This document shows, in pieces, positions 12,451-21,010 of a DNA stretch of 40,820 bases. Both the position numbers and the translations under genes were made by a program. Where the stretch lies: NCBI GenBank assembly GCA_036244855.1, contig BQKZ01004366.1:1-40820 (forward strand), read 5' to 3'. This stretch comes from Temnopleurus reevesii (Eukaryota; Echinodermata; Echinoidea; Temnopleuroida; Temnopleuridae). Below the pieces are notes generated by a model. That model worked only from the letters and a program-made list of their open reading frames with translations. It searched no databases and was not told the origin of the DNA. The stretch's first letter is position 1, and each line of letters starts with the position of its first letter.

Positions 12451-12744
12451 TGGAGGCGCCGTAGTGTAGTGGTTCTGACTCTCGCCTTTCAACCGGAGGG
12501 TCGTGGGTTCGGATCCCACTAATGGCGTCAATTTCCTTCAGCAAGAAATTCATACACATTGTGCTGCACTCGACCCTGGTGAGGTAAATGGGGACGGCAG
12601 GAAGAAATTCCTTGTAATGCGGAGCGCCGTAATGGCTGCCAGCTAGGGCCGGGTAATAGTGAGTGTAAAGCTTTCAGCGCCATGAGCACCGATAAGGTGG
12701 ACCTGTGCGCTATACAAGTAGCCACTAGTATTATTATTATTATT
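12451..12744 (+). mobile_element. tRNA-derived SINE, near full length
   Basis: The head GGAGGCGCCGTAGTGTAGTGG (A-box region) and GGTTCGGATCC at 12506-12516 (B box) form an internal RNA polymerase III promoter of tRNA type; the loop CTTTCAA places TTC where an anticodon would be. The tRNA-unrelated body contains TTCCTTCAGCAAGAAATTCAT and ATTGTGCTGCACTCGACC. The 3' part has AGCGCCATGAGCACC...GTGCGCTATACAAG followed by an (ATT)n tail. Two further forward copies (14590-14828 and 19891-20185) and two minus fragments occur in this window. Confidence 0.9.
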
Positions 12745-12775
12745 GTACATTCAACAAAGTGGATTAGACTAACAA

Positions 12776-13722
12776 TAAACCCTAAAAAGCCCAAGCTATT
12801 TTGATGTCTCTGTGGCCCAAGGGGGGGCACATTGTGCCCCCCCCTCGAGAACTTCCAAAGTATTTGATGGATCGGGCTGAAATTTGGCACAGATGTAGAG
12901 CAAGTCGTAATCTACAATTTCTGACCGTCGGAATTTCTCAAGGTCACAGTTTGAGGGCGCAACTCAATAAAATACATTAAAAAAGGGTGAATTTTGTCAC
13001 TTTTGGCATATTGGTCTATTAAAATCAATATTGTGTATTGAAAAATGACTGAAATGTGGTATTATCCCCCTTTAATATCTTAGGAACACATTCCATGACT
13101 TTATTAAACACATTAGATGCATTTAGAGGTCAAAATATGACAATAATTGCATCACATCATATTTATCACAATATTGCCGATAGAGGGCGCCAGACAGCTT
13201 TTAAGAAATTCATTTTATTCCTTTAATTTTTCACTTTTTAAACTCGAATCTTCACCAATATGATTTTCAGGGCTTTCTGGAAGTGTCTGGGGTACTTTTA
13301 TTTGCATGAAGTTGGAAAAAGTATTTTTAGATATTTTATCAAATATTTATGAAAAAGTGACTAAAAAACAAAGAAAAACAAAAGAAATTGTCGGAGAGCG
13401 TGTTTTCTGCTCAAGATGCACAGGAGAGAGCAAAAGCAAACTAAAAATCATAAATTGTGACCATTTCCACACCTTTTTGGGCAGATTTGAAGCTGAAAAA
13501 CTGAAATTATTCGAAAAACGGACAAACATGCCGTTTGTTTTTTGGTTGCTATGGCAACATGAAATACGGGATAATGATAAAAATGGTATCATAATATCCG
13601 CAACAAAATTTTGGAAAAAGTCACCAAATTTAAGCATAATCGGACCAAAAATGTAGGAGTGGTTTACGATTATGTGGTAGGGGGGCACATTGTGCCCCCC
13701 CCCTTGGGCTTTTTAGGGTTAA
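12776..13722. mobile_element. TTAA-type non-autonomous element with CCCTAAAAAGCCC ends
   Basis: Terminal inverted repeats CCCTAAAAAGCCCAAG (from 12780) and CTTGGGCTTTTTAGGG (to 13718) bound a segment of about 939 bp. The right flank is TTAA (13719-13722); the left flank is TAAA (12776-12779), one change from TTAA. CCCT ends with TTAA sites suggest a piggyBac-like mobiliser (family knowledge). Just inside each end lies a palindrome, GGGGGG(G)CACATTGTGCCCCCC. The left arm has an extra block of about 25 bases between terminus and palindrome. Two overlapping frames of 113-116 residues do not resemble a transposase. Confidence 0.7.
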
Positions 13723-14239
13723 ACTACTCTTCCTTGGAGACCAAAATTATATTAAGTAAGACCTCTCCTAGGTCCATAATCTGACATATTTTGGTCCTTT
13801 TTCACGCTAATATTCAAGAATATTTTAATGCATTTCTACTGACATCATGCACTTGACAGCCATCATTAGCTCACATATACGATTGGCCAATGGGAATCAA
13901 TGTTTATCTCATGCATGTGGGTCTTTGTTTCTGCCCTTCATTCCTGCATGTGCATTCCACTATGGCAGGTTTTAGATTGAAAAATCACTTATGTTTAACG
14001 CTTCATTTCAAATATTTTCTGATTTTAAATAGTAATAAAACATGATCTGTTCCATCGCTACAGTACCAATTGCCTCCGATGATGTTTGAGGAAGGGATAT
14101 CTGCAATCTTCCGAAATGATAGATATTGGACATGCATTAGCTTCAGAAATCGGAAGTCACCTTCCCAACCTCAACATACCGATATCGATGGTATCCTGAG
14201 AAATCATTTGAAATCGCCTATTGTCGGTGGCCGAAATCA

Positions 14240-14315
14240 CCTTTTCCAGGAAGCATCTGACCCTTTCAAAATCCATTTGTTTTGCCAGTTGCCATGACAT
14301 TTTTGCAAATTTTGA
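14240..14315 (-). pseudogene. Partial duplicate of BtpA-gene exon 6
   Basis: The plus-strand run GCATCTGACCCTTTCAAAATCC, then CCAGTTGCCATGAC, is a diverged copy of CCGTCTGACCCTCTCAAAATCC...CCCAGTGGCCACCATG in the terminal coding exon (about 14350-14405), offset by about 103 bases. It lies just past the stop codon, in the presumed 3' UTR, and is not part of the reading frame. Confidence 0.7.
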
Positions 14316-14322
14316 TGCCTGG

Positions 14323-17300
14323 CTATGTTTGTAAAGTCTTTACCTCATCCATGAACCGTCTGACCCTCTCAAAATCCACATCGTTCTCCCAGTGGCCACC
14401 ATGTTTGAAATGCGATCCCACAATGCACCCGTTGGCGTGCTGCATGACCCTGCTCCCATGGAGGTTGTCTGCAGTGACCCCTGACCCGATGACTACGGGA
14501 AGACTCACTGCTTCTCTCACCTCTGAAAATGAAATAAAAAAGGAAAAGAGAATGACTGTTTCTGATAATGATGTAGATCAGTTACCCATGTTCGAATCCC
14601 ACCCATGGTGTTGATTTCCTTCAGCAAGAAATTCATCCACATTGTGCTGCACTTAATCCAGATGAGGTGAATGGGTACCTGGCAGGAATATTTATTCCTT
14701 TAAATGCCATGTGCGCTGGTGTACCCCAAGCTAAAGCCAGGGTTAAAATAATGCAAAGCACCTTCGGCACTCAACAGAGTGGATATGTGCACTATATGAA
14801 TTGCATCTATTATTATTATTATTATTATCTTTTGCACCATCTATTCAATATAGATTCAAGATTCACCGCTTCTGTCACCTCTGAAAATGATGAAATAAAA
14901 GGGGTATGATACATGGTGAGCAGAAGGGACAAAGTCAATAACTTCATCCAAGCATTCACAATAGCTTCATGATCACAAAGGTCAGTCCCAGGTGCGACTC
15001 AACATTCAACATTTTTCCACAGAATAAGAAGGATGGACATGGCTTTTAAGTCCATCTAATATTGTTTATGCCTGAACGGTGGTTGTTTACTTTGTCCCAG
15101 GCCTTTATTCCTTATGCTAACAGTGAAAATCATAGTTTCTGATAATGCTGTAGATCAGTACCTGGGACATCTTTTGTTACATCTATGATAATGCCTCTTT
15201 CTCGTTTACCAAAACTTTCCATTGGTGTAAAAATTATCTATTCAGCCTATGATTTTTTGGTATTAGGCCCCAGTTACAAAGAAGCCCGGAAGCATCACAC
15301 TCGAACATGACTCTTTTTCAGTTCAGTTAGCTGCCTAAGAACAAAGAGTCGGGGCTGCTATGTGGCTGGGGCATTATCACTTGGTCTGAAGAAATAATAA
15401 TAATAATAATAATAATAATAGGGGTACTTTTAATGCGCCAGATTCCACATGAATAATGTGCTCAAGGCGCAGGACAGGAAAATTTAAAGAGAAGCAGAAG
15501 CAATAGGTACAACAACAAAAGTACAAATAGATAAGAAATGAGATATATATGTGTAGATACTAATTGAAAGCACTTATAAACAGATGGGTTTTGAGTGCAT
15601 TTTTGAAACATTCAACAGTTTGCACATCGCGTATTTCTTGCGGTAATTGATTCCAGAGATAAGGTGCTGCATGTGCAAATGACCTATTCCCCCATGATTT
15701 CTTAGTTTTCGGAACAGTGAGCAGTTTAGAATCAGATGATCTCAGCCGTCTAACAGGATTGTAAGGTATCAGCAGATTTATATTATATTCCGGGGCACTT
15801 CCACGTAAGCAGTGAAAGACTAGTAACAAAAGTTTAAATTTTATGCGAAATTCAACAGGAAGCCAGTTGAAATAAGGGTGAATAACTGGTAAATATCAGT
15901 CAATAAAAAAGGTTATTTTAGGAGACACCAAGATGAAGGGCATTGCAGTTTTTATGTTTTCTGAAAAGTTCATTAACGTCAATTCATTTTGGTAAACCTT
16001 ACCAAGCAAGAGAGGACTGAAAAGGTAAAGATTACAGATTAATGCGTGTTTTACTAAATGTTGCCATCATTTGGAAGTTGCAGTTGATCAGTAAGTGCCA
16101 GTAAAAATCAATCTTTCATGCATAGAGTGTGTGCGAATGAAAATGCATGTTTTTGTTTGCAACTAACTTGAATTTTTTTGCAATCAACTTTCTATCAAAA
16201 CCCAGTAGTTTGTCCAATATGCATGTAGCAATCAACTCCTTGTATATTTACTAGTCTGTATCACAATCACACCATCACTCAAGAAGAATTCTGCAGCCTT
16301 GGCCGTCTCCATTATACTTACATATGATGTGATTGCAAGTGCCAATAAAAGTGAATGTTTCATGGACAGAATGTGTGTCAATGTTTTTGCAACAAATTGT
16401 AACTTTCTAGCAACCACCCCCCTAGTTTGTCTGATATGCATGTGTTTATAAAAATCAATACCTTGAATATCTTGAGGGCTTGTTGGAACACCCGTACTGG
16501 TTCCTGTTACTATAACACCGTCGCTCAAGAAAAATTCTGCAGCCTTTGCAGTCTCAGCTATACTAACATCTGATGTGATCGCATGAGAGCTGAAAATGAA
16601 CAAAATAAGGACAATGAAAATTTAAACTTGATATAAACATCATCAAGCACACACCAAGGGGCACTAGTCTAGCCCATCCCCAGGTCAGAGCTAGAGGGGC
16701 GCCAAATTTTAGCAGATGACCTTTCTTGCTTGCCACTTTTTCAAAGGGGGGGGGGGGGGCATTGTCCTATAACTTATACTCCACTTTCCTCTTCTAGTTG
16801 TAGTTTGGACCTAATGATTTAGATATTCTCCTGCAAGCACATTTTGACAATTTTCTCTTATAAGATATATATCGTCAATCACAGCAAAAGTCAGTAAAGT
16901 TAATATCACCAATCCCTAAATTCTAACCACTCACCATTGTTTTATAAATTGTATCTCACTTTCCTCTCCAACTAATTTGTGCATTATGGTTTAGAATTTT
17001 TTTCTTCTTGATATTTGTCAGAATTTTATTGCTCCAATCAATATGAGAGCCAATCTCACCAATATGCATTCTAAAATCCATCTCCCAATAATTGCAATTA
17101 CAGGTAACTCTGCCTAAGTAAAATCTGTTGGGCCCAAACAAATCTGTTTGACTAATGAGAATTTCGACTTAGAATAGGCTAATAACACTGTTTATGTATG
17201 ATTTGTTCCAGAAAATCACACCGACTTTGGCAATTATTCGACGTAGACAACTTTGACTAAGGCAGAGTTGACTGTACTTAGCTATTAGGAGGACATTCTT

Positions 17301-20300
17301 GCATTTAAATAATAGATGCAATTTATATAGCGCACGTATCCACTCTGCTGAGTGCTTCTTACCTGTGCTTCTTCTTGATATCAGTAAGGATTTTGACATG
17401 ATCTGCTCCTATCAGCTTGCGGTATCTCAGCAGATCTCCAGCGCATGCGTTCAAAAGTCCTTCATCACCTATATGACTGAAAACAAAGCCCTCTGCACGG
17501 ATAAAGTCCAGTCCTGAAACGAAACAAATGAATCACTTCTAATGTTAGACAAACCCCTGTATATAGTCATCTAATTTACTTGAAGGTGCTGGAGAGGGGG
17601 CACCTTCGCAGTATCTATGCCTTTGTGTTATTTCTACATGTTTTTATAACATTTTCACTTGGGGGGAACATTTGCACCCCTCTGCCATTCTATAGATACG
17701 CATCTGACAGCTGCCTCCTATTAAGAGAAACAGGAAAGATGCTCAATCAAATAAAATTTGCAACAATAACAATAGTTTAACAGGCTGACGTGACATGAAA
17801 TGTATAATATAAACACAATCCCAACTGAAAAAGACCAAAAGGGGGTAGATCTGACCAACAAAAATAATAGGCCAAAGCTTGCAATAGTGGCCTGTAGTAG
17901 TTTGGAAAGTTGTGTTTTTATTCGAGACTCACCTGCAGCAAGTGCAACAGCAAGAGCCTGCTTGTTGGCAGCGGAAAGAACCTGGACACCAAGGGGAATA
18001 TCTGGATGCTCCTGTCGTACAACGCTGGAGACGGCAGTCATTGATGCAGTCACTTCAGGTCCTACAAGCTCGGGTTGGACATAAGGAACATCATGCATGT
18101 TCTCCAGAATTAAACCAGTCTGAAAAGGAACATCCATTTTTGTCATCATTTTTTTACATTATCAAAACTAAGTAGTAGATCAATGACAGGAATATCTGGG
18201 TGCTCCTGTCGTACAACGCTGGAGACGGCAGTCATGGATGTGGTCATTTCTGGTCTTACATGATCGGGTTGCATATAAGGAACATCATGCATGTTCTCCA
18301 GAATCAGACCATTCTGAAAAAGTACAAATGTAGTCATTGTTAAGCATGGTGAAAAATGGCAAGGGGTTGGATCTAGAGGAAAATCTGGGTGTTCCTGTCA
18401 TACAACAATGGAGATTGCCGTCATGGATGCAGTCACTTCCGGTCCTACATGCTCGGGTTGGACGTAAGGAACATCATGCATGTCCTCCAGAATCAGACCA
18501 TTCTGAAAAAAAAAGTATATAATAGTTTGCCATATTTTTTATCACCATTAAAACTAGCAGTGGATCAATGACAGGAATATCTGGATGTTCCTGTAGAACA
18601 ACGCTAGAGACTGCTGTCATGGACGCGATGATTTCCGGGTCCTACATTCTCAGGTTGGACATACGGCACATCATGTATGTTCTCCATAATCAAACCAGTC
18701 TGAAAAAGTACAAATGTTGTTTTTAAGCATAGCAAAAAAATGGCATGGGATGGAACTTAGAGGGACGTTTGGGTACTCCTGTCGTTAAATGCTGGAGACT
18801 GCCATATTGGACGCAGTCACTTCTGGTTCTAAGTGCTCGGGCTGGACGTAGGGTACATCATACAAACAAATTTAACAGCCAAGCGATTCATTGACAATTG
18901 TCGCTTGCCCGATTGGGCATCTGTGTTCATGTCTTGCTTTTGAGTTCTGGGAAATGAGAATTCATATTTGGGCAGGTGATCTGGAAACCTACTTGCCCAA
19001 GAGAGCAAGTAATTACAAAATTCTAGATGCATCCTGATGGGGGACTAAAACGAACATTGATACTCTGTGGCTTTATGCAGGAAGGTGATGCTACTTCTTC
19101 ATACAAAAAATTGACAGCCTGAAACTAAAGGCAGTTGAAAATCCATTGCTTAGCAGTACGCGGAATTATTCGGATTTGAAATGATTTTGGCTTGATAGCC
19201 TACTGTTGCATGACTGATGATTTAACTGGCTGATGTCCTCTATCATTTTTTTAAACAGATGTTTGCTTTTGTTTTGGTTCTCTTGTATTCCCTTTTTTGT
19301 ATATCTTCTCACTGTTTATTCAACCATACATGTTTCTATGATATTGCTATTGTCAAACGTATTTGTTTATGGACCACTGCCTTGTGCAGACGAATCTGAA
19401 ACTAAGTCTTGAATTGAATTGTTGGTAATATCTTTCTCTTACTCACAATTCCAGCCAGCACATATCCTCTTGCCTCTTCACAAACTTTCTGTATGATTGC
19501 TTGCATGGGCAGCTGGTGGCATGGAGTACCTGAGAAAATCAGAAAAGTACAATAAATTTAGTATATTTTGATAAGTTAAAGACATTGTCACACATTAAGA
19601 TTTTGTTATCTAAACAATTCTCAAATCAAGATGTGTGACTGTGACCTATGTTATAACATGACAATTAATGAAAAAAAACAAAGAATGCAAAAAACAATGT
19701 GCCTATGTAGGTGACATTTTAATTTTACTATTTTTTTTAAAGCACTAAATGTTGAATTTCAAGCCTAAATCTTTACAACTTAGTTCATGCACACCATAAA
19801 AAATTTAGGCAACATTTAGAATCTGGAGCAGTAAACATTGGAATAGGTTTGCAGTTGCATCATATGGTGCAGGGTTATCTTTTTGCATGTGGAGGCGCTG
19901 TGGTGTAGTGGTCATGACTCTCGCCTTTCAACCAGAGGGTTGTATATTCGAGTCCCACCCAGGGCGTTAATTTCCTTCAGCAAAAAATTCATCCACATTG
20001 TGCTGCACTCAACCCAGGTGAGGTGAATGGGTAACTGGTAGGAATATTTATTCCTTGAAACGCCAAGTGCGCTAATAAAGTGGCTGCCGGGCTAAAGCCA
20101 GGGTAATAATGCTGCAATTGTAGAGCGCTTAGAGATTAAGTTGATGAGCGCTATATAAAAGCCGTTCATTATTATTATTATTATTCCGTATTCTCTTCAC
20201 TTAAGGTTCTCCCATTGCTCACCATTCCTTCATATATGAGGACGAGTTAGTTACATATTACTAATTTTAGTAAATAGAATACCTGGTAAAGCTGGAACAT

Positions 20301-20358
20301 GAAGCATTCCAATCACTACACCATGACTGCGTCCGAATAGCTTTGTAAACCAACTCAT
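14323..20358 (-). CDS. BtpA/SgcQ-family protein (F13E9.13-like), six exons
   Basis: Coding exons on the minus strand: 20283-20358, 19447-19529, 17933-18119, 17363-17513, 16462-16589 and 14323-14522. All have GT-AG sites and compatible phases, giving about 274 residues, the usual family length. Visible family motifs in order: VVIGMLHVPALPG (about 14-26), GLILENMHDVPY (55-66), VGPEV and GVQVLSAANKQALAVA, FIRAEGFVFSH (119-129), GDEG, SSHAITSDVS (166-175), FFLSDGVIVTGTSTG, VVIGSGVTADN, and GCIVGSHFKHGG before the C-terminus. BtpA proteins are predicted TIM-barrel proteins. The cyanobacterial member stabilises photosystem I; animal members (C. elegans F13E9.13, annotated mitochondrial) have no established function. 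The short N-terminus, with a few basic residues, could be a weak organelle signal (inference). An acceptor (TTTTCTCCAG) 16 bases before the ATG shows a 5' UTR intron. Introns 2, 4 and 5 carry decayed exon copies, SINEs, a LINE end and MITEs, yet all six real exons stay open. An ATTAAA at 13824-13829 (minus) is a possible poly(A) signal. Confidence 0.92.
14590..14828 (+). mobile_element. 5'-truncated SINE in BtpA intron 5
   Basis: It starts inside the B box (GTTCGAATCCCACCC) and continues with TTCCTTCAGCAAGAAATTCATCC-type body sequence and an (ATT)n tail, on the strand opposite to the host gene. Loss of the whole 5' head while the tail is kept is what target-primed reverse transcription produces. 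It interrupts a stretch derived from local duplication of the exon 6 acceptor region. Confidence 0.88.
14850..15172 (-). pseudogene. Scattered duplicate of the BtpA exon 6 acceptor region
   Basis: Plus-strand CACCGCTTCTGTCACCTCTGAAAATGA (about 14863-14889) copies the exon 6 start and its acceptor, CACTGCTTCTCTCACCTCTGAAAATGA (14506-14532). Further on, GTTTCTGATAATGCTGTAGATCAGTACC (about 15136-15163) copies GTTTCTGATAATGATGTAGATCAGTTACC (14559-14587) from the adjoining intron. The two pieces are now separated by other sequence, and only the first bases of the exon are included, so no usable exon remains. Confidence 0.65.
15264..15374. mobile_element. Foldback MITE, GGCCCCAGTTACA family
   Basis: The ends AGGCCCCAGTTACAAAGAAGCC and GGGGCTGCTATGTGGCTGGGGC are imperfect inverted repeats. 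The inside shares GACTCTTT, CAGTTAGCTGCCT and AGAACAAAGAGTC blocks with the copy at 23325-23450. It abuts the (TAA)n tail of the LINE fragment. Confidence 0.7.
15393..15850 (-). mobile_element. 5'-truncated L2/CR1-like LINE 3' end
   Basis: On the minus strand, codons from 15829 to 15560 give the typical C-terminus of a non-LTR reverse transcriptase protein: RRLRSSDSKLL, PKTKKSWGNRSF, AAPYLWNQLPQEIRD and FKNALKTHLF. A 3' UTR of about 140 bases follows, with GCGCCTTGAGCAC...TGGCGCATTAAAAG, and then an (ATT)n tail at 15393-15420. The reverse transcriptase domain itself is missing, so the copy is dead and 5'-truncated. It lies in the same orientation as the BtpA gene, in intron 5. Its tail layout resembles that of the SINEs here. 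Confidence 0.85.
16093..16345 (-). pseudogene. Decayed tandem duplicate of BtpA-gene exon 5
   Basis: The minus-strand frame reads AITSYVSIMETAKAAEFFLSDGVIVIQTS, close to AITSDVSIAETAKAAEFFLSDGVIVTGTS of the real exon (16462-16589). The duplicated unit is about 245 bp (from about 16093, repeating from about 16338) and includes downstream intron: GTGCCARTAAAARTSAAT and TTTGTCYRATATGCATGT occur in both. The splice acceptor is lost (GCACTTGCAATC replaces TTTTCAGCTCTCATGC) and the end of the exon has diverged, so it should not be spliced in. Confidence 0.85.
16660..16760. repeat. Repeat debris with GGGGCGCCAAATTTT and poly(G)
   Basis: Contains GGGGCGCCAAATTTT, shared in inverted form with the right end of the window (about 40757-40772), and a run of about 14 G (near 16746-16759). 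Probably a fragment of a dispersed element inside BtpA intron 4. Confidence 0.45.
17099..17276. mobile_element. TA-flanked MITE with AACTCTGCCTAAGT ends
   Basis: The left end TACAGGTAACTCTGCCTAAGT and the right end GACTAAGGCAGAGTTGACTGTA form an imperfect terminal inverted repeat. The inside has TCGACTTAGAATAGGCTAAT and GACTTTGGCAATTATTCGACG. A minus-strand relative is at 8985-9085. The outer TACAG(TC) resembles the elements at 7751 and 32050. It lies in BtpA intron 4. Confidence 0.7.
17308..17362 (-). mobile_element. SINE tail fragment touching the exon 4 donor
   Basis: On the minus strand it reads AGAGTGGATACGTGCGCTATATAAATTGCATCTATTATT, matching the tail of the SINE at 14590-14828 (AGAGTGGATATGTGCACTATATGAATTGCATCTATTATT). 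The fragment starts within a few bases of the GTAAGA donor of BtpA exon 4 (17361-17362), so the insertion replaced almost the whole proximal intron sequence without destroying the splice site. Confidence 0.75.
18188..18866 (-). pseudogene. Array of decayed copies of BtpA-gene exon 3
   Basis: Upstream of the real exon (17933-18119) lie three fairly complete and one broken copy of its first ~120 bases plus about 65 bases of upstream intron, at about 18188-18312, 18383-18502, 18572-18698 and 18762-18860. Period is about 190-194 bp. All lack the second half of the exon and its donor. Copy 1 is still open (NGLILENMHDVPYMQP), copy 2 has an in-frame TGA, copy 3 has a one-base insertion, and copy 4 has a stop and loses its acceptor end. 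Intron spacers alternate between two types, so the array grew by duplicating a dimer. Confidence 0.9.
18868..19035. repeat. CTTGCCC/GGGCAAGT repeat family, diverged copy
   Basis: Contains CGCTTGCCCGATTGGGCAT, TTTGGGCAGGTGA and CCTACTTGCCCAAGAGAGCAAGT, inverted GGGCAAG-type motifs like those at 31013-31191 and 1930-2031. The element joins the last decayed exon 3 copy at about 18866, which may be its insertion point. Confidence 0.5.
19891..20185 (+). mobile_element. tRNA-derived SINE, near full length
   Basis: Head GGAGGCGCTGTGGTGTAGTGG, with a degraded B box (ATATTCGAGTCC); body TTCCTTCAGCAAAAAATTCATCC and ATTGTGCTGCACTCAACC; 3' part GTAGAGCGCTTAGAG...GAGCGCTATATAAAAGCC with an (ATT)n tail. 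It lies in BtpA intron 1, opposite to the host gene. The mutated B box suggests it is no longer transcribed well. Confidence 0.9.
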
Positions 20359-20876
20359 CTGGCCACTTTGACACCTGGAGAAAATGAAACCCAAAAATGA
20401 GTAAGATGCAAGCAAAGCTTAGTATAATAATTGAGACAATTGAGCTGAAATTATTTAAAGCCAGGCAAGTCTACATTAAGTAGAAAGCAATAATCAAGTA
20501 TCTGTTTCTGGGCTTGGGCCGGGGGATTTATTATCTTTTTTTTTTGTTTCACTTTACACTATCTCAAGAAATGTTGATTCTAAGTTATTTCTATTTTTAA
20601 AGCCTTTTTACACTATTATGATGAATTTTATTCTTACCAAGTATAATATTTGCATTTAATATTCTTGCTTTTCAGTATGCATATTTTAGCACCACTATCA
20701 CTTCAGTATCAGGACCATGATGAGAAAAAAAAAGTTTTTAAAGGTATAGATTCGTAATGACCAGGATGCAGAAAGTGATGTTAAACGAGCTGATGTATTC
20801 ACAAGTTGCTATACATGCCTATCTATGTAGGATATTTAATAGGAGTACATTTTTGCTCGTATGCTGTGTATTTTAC

Positions 20877-21010
20877 GTCGAACAGGTCAATCCGCCATTG
20901 TTCCTACGGTGTGCTAAGTGCTTTAGAGCGGGGGAGCGTCGGCCTGAAACGGGCGGTGCGATCGGTGGTATTGTCTGCGGTGTGTGAGTTCGCGTTCATT
21001 TTGTACGTGA
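20877..21010 (-). promoter_or_regulatory. Candidate BtpA-gene promoter and 5' UTR exon
   Basis: A CpG-rich patch in AT-rich surroundings lies 0.5-0.65 kb upstream of the BtpA start codon. On the minus strand it contains ACAATGGCGGATT, close to a YY1 element (AANATGGCGGC) often found at transcription starts, and a possible splice donor GAC|GTAAAA at 20876-20875. The real gene has an acceptor just before its ATG, so a non-coding first exon must exist upstream. Placing it here is an inference. Confidence 0.35.

Noticed and set aside
12451..12530. A genuine tRNA gene
   Set aside because: The A and B boxes are present, but the cloverleaf stems pair poorly and the sequence continues into a SINE body repeated elsewhere in the window.
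13306..13688. Two overlapping frames of 113-116 residues on opposite strands
   Set aside because: They lie within a TTAA transposon-like element; neither shows transposase or other motifs, and AT-rich symmetry explains both.
17800..18522. Plus-strand frames over the BtpA exon 3 array
   Set aside because: Antisense shadows of the real minus-strand exon and its copies.
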